In this document: positions 29,675 to 39,963 of the stretch, piece by piece | Layout: every line of letters starts with the position of its first letter | Numbering within the stretch: position 1 is the stretch's first letter | From: Methylophilaceae bacterium | Lineage (GTDB): Bacteria; Pseudomonadota; Gammaproteobacteria; Burkholderiales; Methylophilaceae | Direction: 5' to 3' | Assembly (NCBI GenBank): GCA_028351715.1 | Contig: JAOMKM010000006.1 | Span: 1 to 58,452 of the forward strand | DNA length: 58,452 nucleotides | Notes under the pieces: model-generated | Databases searched by the model: none | Told to the model about the DNA's origin: nothing | What the model saw: the letters and a program-made list of their open reading frames with translations, nothing else | Program-made: the position numbers and the translations under genes

Positions 29675-30370
29675 ATGAGAGCTAACATACTTATAGTAGA
29701 AGATGAAGAATCAATACTGGAATTGATTGCAATTAACCTTCATCAATCAGGTTTCAATCCTATTCGCGCACTTAATGCTGAGTTCGCTGATAAATTAATT
29801 CACGAAGCAATTCCAGATTTAATTATTCTTGACTGGATGCTACCTGGAATGAGTGGAATTGAATTTGCTAAAAGACTTAGATCAGATGCTACAACAAAAA
29901 AAATACCAGTCATTATGTTAACGGCTAAAAGTGAAGAAGAGAATATGATACAAGGTTTAAATTCAGGTGCTGATGATTATCTAACAAAACCATTTAGCCC
30001 AAGAGAGTTGGTTGCAAGAATAAACGCAATTTTAAGAAGAAAGGCACCAGAATTAATAGATGAACCAATTAAGATAAATGCCTTACATTTAGATCCTTCC
30101 ACCCATCGAATTAAGTCAAATGATACTTCAATTAGAATGGGTCCAACTGAATTCAAATTATTACATTTTTTTATGAAAAATCCTGACAGAGTTTTTACTA
30201 GGAACCATATCCTTGATAAAGTTTGGGGAAGTCAATCAGATATAGATGATAGAACTGTAGATGTTCACATAAAAAGACTCAGAGATTCACTATCTGTGAA
30301 AGGCCACCAAAAATTAATCCAAACAGTTAGAGGAATGGGATACCGATTCTCTGAAAATCCAGAAAACTAA
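29675..30370 (+). CDS. phoB: Phosphate regulon response regulator PhoB
   Basis: PhoB is an OmpR-type response regulator for phosphate starvation. The receiver domain has the acidic pair (VEDEES), phospho-acceptor D54 (LIILDWMLPG), T (MLTAKSEEE) and K (LTKPFSPRELVARI). The C-terminal winged helix shows RVFTRNHILDKVWG, DDRTVDVHIKRLR and TVRGMGYRFS. The upstream Pho box indicates self-regulation. No Shine-Dalgarno lies before the ATG and the -10-like TATATT (29666-29671) is immediately upstream, suggesting a leaderless mRNA. phoR follows after 56 bases. Confidence 0.97.
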   Translation: MRANILIVEDEESILELIAINLHQSGFNPIRALNAEFADKLIHEAIPDLIILDWMLPGMSGIEFAKRLRSDATTKKIPVIMLTAKSEEENMIQGLNSGADDYLTKPFSPRELVARINAILRRKAPELIDEPIKINALHLDPSTHRIKSNDTSIRMGPTEFKLLHFFMKNPDRVFTRNHILDKVWGSQSDIDDRTVDVHIKRLRDSLSVKGHQKLIQTVRGMGYRFSENPEN

Positions 30371-30413
30371 TTACTCAAATAAACTATTATAATTAAACAC
30401 AAATAATTAAATC

Positions 30414-30429
30414 AGGCGGCTATAAATTG
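30414..30429 (+). promoter_or_regulatory. Shine-Dalgarno and TTG start of phoR
   Basis: AGGCGG at 30414-30419 lies 7 bases before TTG at 30427. This ribosome-binding site decides the phoR start, because no ATG occurs before the first membrane helix. Confidence 0.6.
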
Positions 30430-31719
30430 CAAGACATTCGTTGGAGTACATTTTGGTTTTTACTACTTGAAATATTTTTATATTTCATTGTGTCATCAAT
30501 TTTCAGTCAAAAATTTGCCGTCATTTTTGTACTAGTAACGCTAATTCTTTTTATATTTATACATATTTTTTGGATATATAAACTCAGTAAATGGGTTGAG
30601 TCACCAAGCCTAAAGAATTTACCAAATGGAACAGGTATTTGGCAAAACATATTCGCCAAAATATACAGAACCTATCGTCAACAAAAAAAATCTCAGACAC
30701 AATTAACGTCAACATTAGATCAATTTATTCAGGCTGCAGAAGCTATAAATGACGGAATTATAGGTGTGAATGAAGAAAATGAAATTCTATGGTCCAATAA
30801 AAAAGCACAAAGAATGTTAAATATAAATCCAAAAAAGGATTACAACCAACCTATTAATTATATATTTAGAAATACAGCCCTTTCTAATTATTTAGTAAAA
30901 GAAAATTATGAGGAACCTATAAGTATTCATAATCCAACTAATAAATTAGATATTGAAATAAAAGCTACGTTCTTTGGAGAAAGTCACAAATTAATAACGT
31001 GTAGAGACTTAACATCATTAAATAAAATTGAAAATCTTAGGAAAGATTTTGTATCAAATTTTTCTCACGAATTAAAAACACCCTTAACTGTTATCTCAGG
31101 GTTTCTTGAAACACTTGAGGATAGAAAAACCATTGATGATAAATCAAAAGAAATAATTTTATTAATGTCCAAACAAGCCCATAGAATGAAAAAGTTAATT
31201 GATGACTTGTTATTGCTTTCTAACGTTGAAAGTGACTATTTACATAATCGCTCTGAAAAAATTATCATGAAGGATATGTTTAGGAAACTAAAAAATGAAG
31301 TATCTTTAATAGACCAGCAGCAGCATAAAATAATTTACTCAATTAACAGTGAAATAAACTTATATGGTTCAAAATCTGAAGTTTATAGTGCCTTTATAAA
31401 TCTACTAACAAATGCAATAAGATATACCGATAAAGAAGGGGAAATTAGTGTTAGCTGGAATAAAATAAATAATGATGCAATATTTCAGGTTATTGATAAA
31501 GGTATTGGTATACCAGAAGAACATGTAAATCGGATTACGGAAAGATTTTATCGAGTTGATGAAGATCGAAGTAGGGAATCTGGAGGAACTGGGCTAGGCT
31601 TATCGATTGTTAAGAATGTTATGCATCAACACCAAGGAGAAATAAGAGTAGCGAGTGAGCTTAATTCTGGAAGCTCATTTAAACTGATCTTCCCAACTGA
31701 AAGAATATTATTTAAATAA
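30427..31719 (+). CDS. phoR: Phosphate regulon sensor histidine kinase PhoR
   Basis: PhoR phosphorylates and dephosphorylates PhoB. The 430-residue protein has two N-terminal membrane helices (about residues 6-22 and 28-50), a PAS-like region (about 95-195), the HisKA box FVSNFSHELKTPLTVISGF (phospho-His near residue 214) and an HATPase domain with N-box NAIRYT, G1 DKGIGIPE and G2 GGTGLGLSIVK. It begins at TTG. There is no large periplasmic sensor domain, typical of PhoR. The stop overlaps the lipoprotein ATG by one base (TAATG). Confidence 0.96.
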   Translation: MQDIRWSTFWFLLLEIFLYFIVSSIFSQKFAVIFVLVTLILFIFIHIFWIYKLSKWVESPSLKNLPNGTGIWQNIFAKIYRTYRQQKKSQTQLTSTLDQFIQAAEAINDGIIGVNEENEILWSNKKAQRMLNINPKKDYNQPINYIFRNTALSNYLVKENYEEPISIHNPTNKLDIEIKATFFGESHKLITCRDLTSLNKIENLRKDFVSNFSHELKTPLTVISGFLETLEDRKTIDDKSKEIILLMSKQAHRMKKLIDDLLLLSNVESDYLHNRSEKIIMKDMFRKLKNEVSLIDQQQHKIIYSINSEINLYGSKSEVYSAFINLLTNAIRYTDKEGEISVSWNKINNDAIFQVIDKGIGIPEEHVNRITERFYRVDEDRSRESGGTGLGLSIVKNVMHQHQGEIRVASELNSGSSFKLIFPTERILFK

Positions 31720-32417
31720 TGTTTCGTATTCTACTCATACTTATATTGTTGACTGGGTGCGCAAACAACACCCTAAAAAATAAAGACTCAACCCAATATG
31801 ATAGATCATCCGTTAGTCAATTCGGAAAAACTGACTTCGATCGAATGGCTGATTACGAAATTAGAGAGAATATTGAGAGTCTAAAAATATTAATGGTTAA
31901 ATTCTACAAAAGAAACCCTAAAGAACTTAGGAAAACATCATCTGATAATGCTGAAATAGTAACTAATTGGGTTTTCAATGCAAAACATGACTGGAAATTT
32001 AAATCTATAAACTTTGCTCAGGGAACAGATGCATTAAATCAAGCATTCGATGAATCATTTGAGGGGGATCGTGTTCTTTCATTAATTACAGGTTTATACA
32101 CTATGATTAAAAAGGCACATGGGGATAAAATAGAATTTTTTGTTTTTGACTCTCTTAATGCTCAATCAATATATAATTCTGCAAGGAATATTGAAATCGT
32201 TTTATGGAAATTATCAACTAAAAGAAATATTGCTGGACAGCTTTTCTTGGTATCAAATGAGATGAATGAAAAAAATTCAAATCTATCTTTTGAGCGAGAA
32301 TTCGGAAAAATAATTGGAAGAATTGATTATTTTGCATATGCATTATCTGAAAAATCTGAGAGAAGTATAACGCGAGCTCTTCAAAGTATTGCAACAGGAA
32401 TATTCCTTCCCTTTTAA
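31719..32417 (+). CDS. Predicted lipoprotein of unknown function, downstream of phoR
   Basis: I do not recognise this 232-residue protein. It has a short hydrophobic leader ending in a lipobox (LILLTGC, cysteine at residue 14), so it should be lipid-anchored after LspA cleavage. The mature part is mixed alpha/beta without repeats; notable stretches are MADYEIRENIESLKILMVKF, NWVFNAKHDWKF and GDRVLSLITGLYTMI. It is translationally coupled to phoR (TAATG), so it probably belongs to the phosphate-responsive unit. It ends flush with the convergent FAD dehydrogenase stop. Confidence 0.83.
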   Translation: MFRILLILILLTGCANNTLKNKDSTQYDRSSVSQFGKTDFDRMADYEIRENIESLKILMVKFYKRNPKELRKTSSDNAEIVTNWVFNAKHDWKFKSINFAQGTDALNQAFDESFEGDRVLSLITGLYTMIKKAHGDKIEFFVFDSLNAQSIYNSARNIEIVLWKLSTKRNIAGQLFLVSNEMNEKNSNLSFEREFGKIIGRIDYFAYALSEKSERSITRALQSIATGIFLPF

Positions 32418-35400
32418 CTAAAGAAGAATCTTTTCAATTCCGCCATTAGTTGCTTTTTCAACATATTGTTCAAGCCATTGATTTCCCAAATTATTTTTAG
32501 CTAACTCAACCACAATATAATCTGCAGTAGTATTTGTATCATCACCATAGCGAGCGAGGCCTTGCAAACACGAAGGGCATGATGTTAGTATTTTTATTGG
32601 TAGCTTCTCATCTATTACTTTTGGTAGCTTTCTTATACCCTTCTCAATTTCCTCTTGTTTTCTCATTTTTACTTGTGAAGCTATGTCTGGACGACTAACA
32701 GCAAAAGTTCCAGATTCCCCACAACACCTTTCATTTAATGGAACATCTTCCCCCATTAATGTATTTGTAACCTCAGTAGGTGAATATGTCTTCATTGGAG
32801 TATGGCAAGGATCATGATACATATACTGCTGACCACTAACCCCATCCATTTTGACACCCTTTTCCATTAAATATTCATGTATATCAAGCAATCTACAGCC
32901 TGGGAATATTTTCTCAAACTCATATTTTTGGAGTTGATCCATACATGTACCACACGATACAATTACTGTTTTTATATCTAAATAATTAAGTGTGTTTGCA
33001 ATTCGATGGAACTGAACTCTATTTTCTGATGTTATTTCCTGACCTTTGTCATGATTTCCTGATGAGGTTTGTGGGTATCCACAACACAAATAACCTGGAG
33101 GAAGGACTGTAATTGCACCCACCTCATATAACATTGCTTGGGTTGCTAAACCAACCTGAGAGAATAGTCGCTCAGAGCCACAGCCTGGAAAATAAAAAAC
33201 TGCATCTGAATTTTCATCAATCTTATTTGTATTTCTAATTACCGGTACAATTTTATCATCCTCAATTCCTAACAAACCTCTGGATGTCCGAGTTGGCATA
33301 CTTTTCGGCATTGGCCTATTCATAAAATGAATAACCTGTGAAACAACAGAGGGTTTACCTACTGTTGGTGGGGGACTTTTCTTAAAATAGTTAATTGCTC
33401 TAATTTTTTTAAGGAAGTTATGACCAATTCTTTGGGCTCGATATCCAACATCGACCATCATCTTTCTCATTAATTTAATAGTTACAGGATCTTTTAAATT
33501 TAAATAGGTCATTGCAAGCGATGTGCCAGCATTAAAATGTTTCTGACCCTGCTCCCTAAGAAAGTTTCTCATAGCAATAGAGACATCTCCATAATCAATA
33601 TTTACTGGGCATGGATTTAAGCATTTATGACAAACCGTACAGTGATCTGCTACATCATTAAACTCATCAAAATGCTTTAGTGAGATACCTCTTCTTGTTT
33701 GCTCCTCATATAAAAATGCCTCAATGAGCAATGAAGTGGCAAGAATTTTATTTCTAGGACTATAAAGAAGGTTTGCTTTTGGAATATGAGTAGAACAATC
33801 CGGCTTACATTTTCCACAACGCATACAATCACTTATTGAATCAGCAATTTCTCCTATTGCAGACTCCTCCATAATGATCGATTCCTGTTCTAATAAACCA
33901 AAACTTGGTGTATAAGCATTTTGAAGTCCGGAGCCAGGCAAGAGCTTACCTTTATTAAAGTGACCATTTGGATCCACTTTAGATTTATAGTCTACAAAAC
34001 TATTTATAGTAGCTTCATCGAGGAACTCCATTTTAGTAATACCGATTCCATGTTCCCCAGAAATAACACCATCTAGATTTTTTGCTAGTTCCATTACCCT
34101 AACAACAGCTCTCTTTGCTTCTAGCATCATTTCATAACTATCTGAATTAACTGGGATATTTGTATGAACATTACCATCTCCTGCATGCATATGCAGAGCA
34201 ATAAAAAGTCTCGACTTTAATATATCCTGATGAATATCATCAATCTTTTTAAGTATTAATTCATACTCTCTTCCAGAAAAAATTTTCATTAATGGTATTT
34301 TTATTTCTTTTTTAAAAGAAATTTTAAGTTCCTGAGATTGAATGGCCTCAAATAAATTCTTATAAGCTTCTTGAAAATCAGGTAAATTAATAAATTCACT
34401 GATTGAGTCATCCATTTTTATTAGGTATTCTTTCCACTTGTTAATAACTTCATCAATAAGTGAGAGGCTAAGTACTTTTTTATTCTCAAATAAAGTCTCA
34501 TCAATATCTTGATTGTGTAGGCTAATTAAATCTTCAGTTAGGTATCTTCGTATTTCCTGAACAATTTTTAATTTGTTTGATATAGATAGCTCTATATTTA
34601 TGCGGTCAATACCATTTGAATATTCACCCAATTTAGGCAGTGGAATTACAACATCCTCATTAATCTTAAAAGCATTAGTATGTTTAGCAATGGCAGCTGT
34701 TCTTGCCCTATCGAGCCAAAAGCGCTTTCTTGCTTCTGCAGAAACTGCAATAAATCCCTCACCATCTTTTGAGTTTGCTATCTGAACAACTTTTGAGGCA
34801 GCAATACCAACCAAATCTTCATTATTACTTGCGATATCTGCAATCAGAATCATTTTTGGTCGCATTGATCTAGCAGCCTTAGTGCTATACCCTACGGCTT
34901 TAATGTATCGCTCATCTAAATGTTCCAAGCCTGCTAACAATACATCTTCTATATTATCTAAATAATCTTTAATTTCTACAATACCAGGTACCGCTGTCGA
35001 TACATTGCCAAAAAATTCAAGGCAGACCGTTCGTATATGTTGAGGCATCTTATGAAGAATAAAAGTTGCTGATGTAATCAGCCCATCACAGCCTTCTTTT
35101 TGTATGCCAGGAAGTCCGCTTAGAAATTTATCTGTTACATCCTTACCTAACCCTATTTTTCTGAAATTTTTTCCAGGTATCTCTAAAATCTCTGGATCAT
35201 CCTTCGGAATAATTCCGTCCTTATCAAACTTAGTAATCCTAAACCTTGCCAGGTCTATATCATGAATTTTTGATAAATTATGATCTAATCTCTCAATTTC
35301 CATCCAATCACCATTTGGGTCAACCATTTTCCAAGAAGCCAAATTATCTAGTGCTGTTCCCCAAAGAACAGCCTTCTTACCTCCAGCATTCATAGCTACG

Positions 35401-36269
35401 TTACCACCAATACATGATGCATCAGATGATGTTGGGTCTGTTGCAAATTCAAGGCCTGCATCAGAAGCTATCTCCATTGCCCTTCTTGTTACTACCCCAA
35501 CCTCGCATCGAATTGTAGGAACAGATTCAGATAGTCCCGGTAAATTTTTAAATTCAACGCCACTAATCCTATCGAGTTTTTCAGTATTAATTACTGCTGT
35601 CATTGGTATTAAAGGAATTGCACCTCCTGTATAGCCAGTACCTCCTCCTCGAGGAATAATTGTTAATTCAAGGTCAATACATGCCTTAACAATGCCAGAT
35701 ATTTCTGATTCTTTATCTGGGTTGATAACGACAAAAGGAAATTCAACTCTCCAATCAGTAGCATCTGTAACGTGAGATACTCTTGCCAATCCATCAAATT
35801 GGATATTATGTTTTTTAGTGTATCGCTTTAATTTTGATAAAACTTTTTTTCTATGTTTTTTTGCATTTTTAAAATCAAATTCAAATTTCAGAATGGCTGC
35901 AAGCGAAGCAGTAGTGAGCTGTGCTACCTTTATATTGCCAAAGCTTCTATCTTCAATAGACTTAATTCGATGTCTCATTGCTTCAACTAATTGCTTAAAC
36001 CGCTTAGGATTTTCAATTAAGTCATCATGTAGATATGGATTTCTTGAGACTACCCATAAATCTCCTAGAACCTCAAAGAGCATTCTTGCAGAACGTCCAG
36101 TCTTCCTTTGCGCCCTAAGCTCATCAATAATTAGCCAAATCTCCTCCCCAAGAAAACGTAATACAATTTCTTTGTCTGAAAAAGAGGTGTAATTATATGG
36201 AATTTCTCTAAGGCGAGTTGAGAACTGTGATTGGGCTTTTAAAAAATCAGGGGATACAGATGCGTTCAT
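32418..36269 (-). CDS. Three-part FAD-linked dehydrogenase / Fe-S / CCG oxidoreductase (DUF3683 type)
   Basis: This 1283-residue protein fuses modules usually separate as GlcD and GlcF/GlpC. An N-terminal DUF3683-like region (to about 170) precedes an FAD-binding domain ([13 protein letters not shown] near residue 205, [16 protein letters not shown]), an FAD-oxidase C-terminal domain ending [14 protein letters not shown] and GEHGIGITK, two 4Fe-4S clusters ([11 protein letters not shown] near 813; [12 protein letters not shown] near 876), and two CCG domains (PGCGSERLF near 1027 with LCCGYPQ; HDPCHTP near 1152 with CCGESG). It probably oxidises a 2-hydroxy acid such as D-lactate or glycolate and passes electrons to quinone; the substrate is unknown. 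Transcribed alone. Confidence 0.93.
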   Translation of the reverse strand: MNASVSPDFLKAQSQFSTRLREIPYNYTSFSDKEIVLRFLGEEIWLIIDELRAQRKTGRSARMLFEVLGDLWVVSRNPYLHDDLIENPKRFKQLVEAMRHRIKSIEDRSFGNIKVAQLTTASLAAILKFEFDFKNAKKHRKKVLSKLKRYTKKHNIQFDGLARVSHVTDATDWRVEFPFVVINPDKESEISGIVKACIDLELTIIPRGGGTGYTGGAIPLIPMTAVINTEKLDRISGVEFKNLPGLSESVPTIRCEVGVVTRRAMEIASDAGLEFATDPTSSDASCIGGNVAMNAGGKKAVLWGTALDNLASWKMVDPNGDWMEIERLDHNLSKIHDIDLARFRITKFDKDGIIPKDDPEILEIPGKNFRKIGLGKDVTDKFLSGLPGIQKEGCDGLITSATFILHKMPQHIRTVCLEFFGNVSTAVPGIVEIKDYLDNIEDVLLAGLEHLDERYIKAVGYSTKAARSMRPKMILIADIASNNEDLVGIAASKVVQIANSKDGEGFIAVSAEARKRFWLDRARTAAIAKHTNAFKINEDVVIPLPKLGEYSNGIDRINIELSISNKLKIVQEIRRYLTEDLISLHNQDIDETLFENKKVLSLSLIDEVINKWKEYLIKMDDSISEFINLPDFQEAYKNLFEAIQSQELKISFKKEIKIPLMKIFSGREYELILKKIDDIHQDILKSRLFIALHMHAGDGNVHTNIPVNSDSYEMMLEAKRAVVRVMELAKNLDGVISGEHGIGITKMEFLDEATINSFVDYKSKVDPNGHFNKGKLLPGSGLQNAYTPSFGLLEQESIIMEESAIGEIADSISDCMRCGKCKPDCSTHIPKANLLYSPRNKILATSLLIEAFLYEEQTRRGISLKHFDEFNDVADHCTVCHKCLNPCPVNIDYGDVSIAMRNFLREQGQKHFNAGTSLAMTYLNLKDPVTIKLMRKMMVDVGYRAQRIGHNFLKKIRAINYFKKSPPPTVGKPSVVSQVIHFMNRPMPKSMPTRTSRGLLGIEDDKIVPVIRNTNKIDENSDAVFYFPGCGSERLFSQVGLATQAMLYEVGAITVLPPGYLCCGYPQTSSGNHDKGQEITSENRVQFHRIANTLNYLDIKTVIVSCGTCMDQLQKYEFEKIFPGCRLLDIHEYLMEKGVKMDGVSGQQYMYHDPCHTPMKTYSPTEVTNTLMGEDVPLNERCCGESGTFAVSRPDIASQVKMRKQEEIEKGIRKLPKVIDEKLPIKILTSCPSCLQGLARYGDDTNTTADYIVVELAKNNLGNQWLEQYVEKATNGGIEKILL

Positions 36270-36295
36270 TGGGTTTCGAATTGTAGATTAATAAA

Positions 36296-36324
36296 ATCAT
36301 AGCATGTTGGATGCCGCCATACAA
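36296..36324 (-). promoter_or_regulatory. Candidate promoter of the FAD/Fe-S dehydrogenase
   Basis: On the minus strand TTGTAT (complement of 36319-36324) and TATGAT (complement of 36296-36301) are spaced by 17 bases, giving a start about 20 bases before the ATG. The -10 is 5 of 6, the -35 only 3 of 6. Confidence 0.4.
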
Positions 36325-36407
36325 CGTCAATTCTATTAGGGTTATTTAGCTAATTATGAGAAAATTTCGTCATACATTTAAATGATTAAAATTTTGAGAA
36401 TAAGTTC

Positions 36408-36821
36408 ATGCTTTGGATAAAATCCTTTCATATAATTTTTATGGTTACATGGTTTGCAGGTCTTTTTTATTTACCAAGGCTTTTTGTTTATCATGCAATG
36501 ACAACCGATAAAGTCGGCCATGATCGGTTCGTCATTATGGAGCGTAAGTTGTTTTATGGGATCATGACTCCAGGAGCACTACTAACTATTATTTCTGGTG
36601 TTTGGCTTTGGTTTGACTATAACTTTTTCGGGCTTTGGTTAAATCTGAAATTATTTTGTGTAATACTGCTTATCTTTTATCATTGTTTATGCCTTAAACA
36701 TCTCATAAACTTTAGGAATAAAAAAAATAAACGTGGTCATGTTTATTTTAGATGGTTTAATGAATTTCCTGTGATACTTTTAATTTTAATCGTTATATTA
36801 GTAGTTATAAAACCATTATGA
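36408..36821 (+). CDS. hemJ: Protoporphyrinogen IX oxidase HemJ (UPF0093/CopD-like)
   Basis: HemJ is a small membrane protein that oxidises protoporphyrinogen in heme synthesis. The 137-residue protein has four helices and family stretches SFHIIFMVTWFAGLFYLPRL, LMTPGALL-like IMTPGALLTIISGVWLW and WLNLKLFCVILL, ending RWFNEFP. The conserved N-terminal histidine (H8) and later YH histidine are present. It overlaps the PfkB kinase gene by 4 bases. Confidence 0.93.
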   Translation: MLWIKSFHIIFMVTWFAGLFYLPRLFVYHAMTTDKVGHDRFVIMERKLFYGIMTPGALLTIISGVWLWFDYNFFGLWLNLKLFCVILLIFYHCLCLKHLINFRNKKNKRGHVYFRWFNEFPVILLILIVILVVIKPL

Positions 36822-37747
36822 ATAATATTTTAATATGTGGATCAATTGCATACGACACAATCATGGTATTTGAAGATTATTTCAAAGACCATATCCTTCC
36901 TGATCAAATTCATAAATTAAGCGTATCTTTTTATGTCCCCGAACTAAAGAAAAATTTTGGTGGTACAGCAGGAAATATTGCTTATAACTTAAGGTTACTA
37001 AATAGCGCTCCAATTATAATGGCTACTGCAGGTGATGATTTTTCACTATATTCTGACAGGCTAAGTAAATTAGAGATTGTGCAGGACTATATAAGAATTA
37101 TTCCTGGGACACATACAGCCCAAGCATTTATCACTACCGATCTTGATGATAATCAAATCACTGCATTTCATCCTGGAGCAATGTCCCAGTCCCATAAAAA
37201 TACTATTTCAACAATCTCAGAAGATATATGTCTCGCAGTTATTGCTCCAGATGGAAAAGATGGCATGATTAATCATTCTAATGAGTGCCATGAAGCAAAT
37301 ATCCCAATTCTATTTGACCCAGGACAAGGTTTGCCCATGTTTAATCAAGAAGAATTATTAACTTTTATTGAACAAGCTTCTTACATAGCTGTTAATGACT
37401 ATGAAGCTCAAGTCCTATCTAAAACTGCTAATCTTAGTATTGAAAATATTTCTAAAAAAGTTACTGCATTAATAATTACTAAGGGGAGTGAAGGCTCTTT
37501 AATCTATACAAATAATAAAATTATAAAGATTGATCCTTTTCCTGCTGACAAAATTATTGACCCAACAGGATGTGGAGATGCATATCGATCAGGGCTAACC
37601 TATGGAATTGTTAATAAATTAAGTTGGGAAAAAACAGGTTTGCTAGCCTCTATTATGGGCGGAATTAAAATACAATCGCAAGGAGGGCAGAATCATACCT
37701 CCTCAATAAAAGATATTGAAAATTATTTTGGAGAGAGCCTAAGGTAG
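36818..37747 (+). CDS. PfkB-family carbohydrate/adenosine kinase
   Basis: This 309-residue kinase starts ILICGSIAYDTIM, contains the sugar-binding FGGTAGNIAYNL and the C-terminal PfkB signature DPTGCGDAYRSGL with the catalytic aspartate. Proteins of this length and type in Betaproteobacteria are usually annotated as adenosine kinase, but the substrate cannot be fixed from sequence. It is translationally coupled to hemJ and its end overlaps convergent apaH by 9 bases. Confidence 0.9.
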   Translation: MNNILICGSIAYDTIMVFEDYFKDHILPDQIHKLSVSFYVPELKKNFGGTAGNIAYNLRLLNSAPIIMATAGDDFSLYSDRLSKLEIVQDYIRIIPGTHTAQAFITTDLDDNQITAFHPGAMSQSHKNTISTISEDICLAVIAPDGKDGMINHSNECHEANIPILFDPGQGLPMFNQEELLTFIEQASYIAVNDYEAQVLSKTANLSIENISKKVTALIITKGSEGSLIYTNNKIIKIDPFPADKIIDPTGCGDAYRSGLTYGIVNKLSWEKTGLLASIMGGIKIQSQGGQNHTSSIKDIENYFGESLR

Positions 37748-38551
37748 GTCTCTACTGTCCGAACAAACTGATATAACAGACATAGATTCAATACAGTAAG
37801 CTGACAATTTTCCACCCCAAACACATCCAGTATCAAGAGTTATTCCATACTTGTGCTTTTGAATTCCTATAGCAGACCAATGTCCAGAAATAATAAACTC
37901 AGGTCTTGCCTTTTTCGTTTTTATATCAAACCAAGGAGTTAAATTATCAGGAATGTTATTCAAGCCTGACTTATAGCTAAAATCTATAGCATTATTATTA
38001 TTTAGACATCTAAGTCGCGTCATTACATTAATTGCTAATCTTTGTTTATCTTCTTTTTTATTTGATAGGGACCATCTATCGGGAGTGTTTCCATACATTC
38101 TCTTAAAGAAGTCATTAGGATTTTTTTGTAGGGATAGCATCAAATCTTCTGATAAATCTAACGCATCATCAGTTGACCAATCAGGTAATAATCCTGCATG
38201 TACCATAAGTAAATCTTTTTCCTTATAGATGAATGGCCAAAAAAGCATCCAATCAACATACTTATTAAGATTCTCTGATGATAGGATCGGTATAAGTGTA
38301 TCTGTTGATGACATTTTTCTTTGATTAAAAGCGGCTGAAAGAAAATGTAAATCATGATTGCCGAAGACAATTTTTAAATTTTCTCGGTGTTGATAGCACC
38401 AGTCTAGAGTTTCGAGAGAGCCTTTGCCCCGATTTATTATATCCCCAACAAGCCAAAGCTCATCTACCTTACTATTAAAATTTATTTTTTTTAATAAATT
38501 TTGCAACGAATAAAAACAACCTTGTATATCACCAATTGCATAGGTTGCCAT
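37739..38551 (-). CDS. apaH: Symmetrical bis(5'-nucleosyl)-tetraphosphatase
   Basis: ApaH hydrolyses Ap4A to two ADP and can also remove Np4 caps from RNA. The 270-residue metallophosphoesterase has the motifs GDIQGCFYSL, GDIINRG, GNHDLHFL and the later GHWSAIG/TGCVWGG block. It is the last gene of a minus-strand run behind cytochrome c5 (gap 7 bases), which is probably positional only. Confidence 0.96.
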   Translation of the reverse strand: MATYAIGDIQGCFYSLQNLLKKINFNSKVDELWLVGDIINRGKGSLETLDWCYQHRENLKIVFGNHDLHFLSAAFNQRKMSSTDTLIPILSSENLNKYVDWMLFWPFIYKEKDLLMVHAGLLPDWSTDDALDLSEDLMLSLQKNPNDFFKRMYGNTPDRWSLSNKKEDKQRLAINVMTRLRCLNNNNAIDFSYKSGLNNIPDNLTPWFDIKTKKARPEFIISGHWSAIGIQKHKYGITLDTGCVWGGKLSAYCIESMSVISVCSDSRDLP

Positions 38552-38558
38552 TTATTTA

Positions 38559-39029
38559 TTAAATACTGCCTCCAGATGCATTAGCCATGAATATTACAGC
38601 AGCTGCAACTTCTTCATCAGTTAAGGAAGTATTTCCTCCTTTAGCTGGCATTGTCCTGATACCATTAATAGCATTACTAACAAGCATATCTTTACCCTGA
38701 GCAATTCTTGGTCCCCACTGCCCTTCGTCTCCAATTTTAGGTGCATTCATTAATCCACTTGCATGACACATCGCACAATTAGCCTGTGCGATCTTCTCAC
38801 CAGAAATAGCAGACTTTGTATCTGATGTTGAATCTTTCATAACTTTAACTTCTGCTACTGGTGCTATATTCTCTATACTAGGTTTTTTTTCTCCAACTAT
38901 TTTATCTGGAGATTCACTTGGTTCATATTTAGTAGTTGCAAATACAATTAAGATAATCGCGCCAACTAAACTACCAATAACGACACCAACAGTCTCTAAA
39001 ACACTTCTTAATTCAGTTCCTTTACTCAT
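38559..39029 (-). CDS. Membrane-anchored cytochrome c5-type protein
   Basis: The 156-residue protein has one N-terminal membrane helix (about 14-33), a flexible linker and a class I cytochrome c domain with CAMCH heme site and the distal methionine in RTMPAKGG. It could carry electrons to the cytochrome c oxidase encoded by the surrounding genes. The ATG at 39029 has AAGGGA upstream; the GTG at 39044 is less likely. It follows ctaB. Confidence 0.92.
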   Translation of the reverse strand: MSKGTELRSVLETVGVVIGSLVGAIILIVFATTKYEPSESPDKIVGEKKPSIENIAPVAEVKVMKDSTSDTKSAISGEKIAQANCAMCHASGLMNAPKIGDEGQWGPRIAQGKDMLVSNAINGIRTMPAKGGNTSLTDEEVAAAVIFMANASGGSI

Positions 39030-39054
39030 ATTGTTTCCCTTCACTTTAAAAATA

Positions 39055-39963
39055 TTATATAAATTGATACTTAAAATAATGATCTATTAAAAATGCTGTA
39101 AAAATCAAACCTAAATATAATATTGAATACCTAAAAATTTTCATGGATAGTTTATCAGAATAATTTCGATATAACATCACAACATAATACAAAAAGTATG
39201 CATTCAGAATGGTAGCAATGACAAGGTAGATCAACCCAGTCATACCCACACTAAAGGGCATGAGTGTAACAATAATTAAAATTATTGTGTATAAGAGAAT
39301 ATGGAGTAAAGTAAACTTCTCGCCATGCGTTACAGGCAACATAGGCATTGCAACCTTAGCGTATTCTTCACGCCTATATAATGCTAATGCCCAAAAATGA
39401 GGCGGAGTCCAACAAAAAATTATTAAAAATAAAATTAATGCTTCTGGCGCAACTGAGTTATTAACAGCAGCCCAACCTAAAACAGGCGGCATAGCCCCTG
39501 ATGCTCCTCCAATAACAATATTCATAGGCGTTGCTGGTTTTAAGAATATAGTATAGATCACAGCATAAGAAAAAAAAGTAGCTAACGTAAGCCACATAGT
39601 TAAGAAATTTACAAAATAGAATAATATTAATAGTCCCAAACCTCCAAGAGCTGTTGAAAATACTAATGTTTCTTTATGAGAAACTTGTCCTGTTGGTAGT
39701 GGACGGCCTCTTGTTCTAGCCATTACTGCATCAATTTTTTCTTCTATTAAACAATTAAATGCTGCCGCTGCTCCAGAAACAAAACCAATACCAATGCTCG
39801 CAGCGAATAATATATCAATTGGCACCATTCCTGGAGTAGCTAGGAACATTCCAATTATCGCAGTAAATATAATTAGTGCTGTAACTCTTGGCTTACATAA
39901 AGCAAAAAAGTTTTTTAAGCTCTCATTTGAGTAGTAATTTTTCTGAACAACTGCTTTACTCAT
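39055..39963 (-). CDS. ctaB: Protoheme IX farnesyltransferase (heme O synthase)
   Basis: CtaB/CyoE farnesylates heme B to heme O. The 302-residue UbiA-fold protein has about nine helices. The prenyl-diphosphate-binding aspartate motifs are seen as [20 protein letters not shown], and GWAAVNNSV and [16 protein letters not shown] are typical. It overlaps ctaA by 4 bases; together they make heme A for the cox enzyme upstream. Confidence 0.96.
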   Translation of the reverse strand: MSKAVVQKNYYSNESLKNFFALCKPRVTALIIFTAIIGMFLATPGMVPIDILFAASIGIGFVSGAAAAFNCLIEEKIDAVMARTRGRPLPTGQVSHKETLVFSTALGGLGLLILFYFVNFLTMWLTLATFFSYAVIYTIFLKPATPMNIVIGGASGAMPPVLGWAAVNNSVAPEALILFLIIFCWTPPHFWALALYRREEYAKVAMPMLPVTHGEKFTLLHILLYTIILIIVTLMPFSVGMTGLIYLVIATILNAYFLYYVVMLYRNYSDKLSMKIFRYSILYLGLIFTAFLIDHYFKYQFI

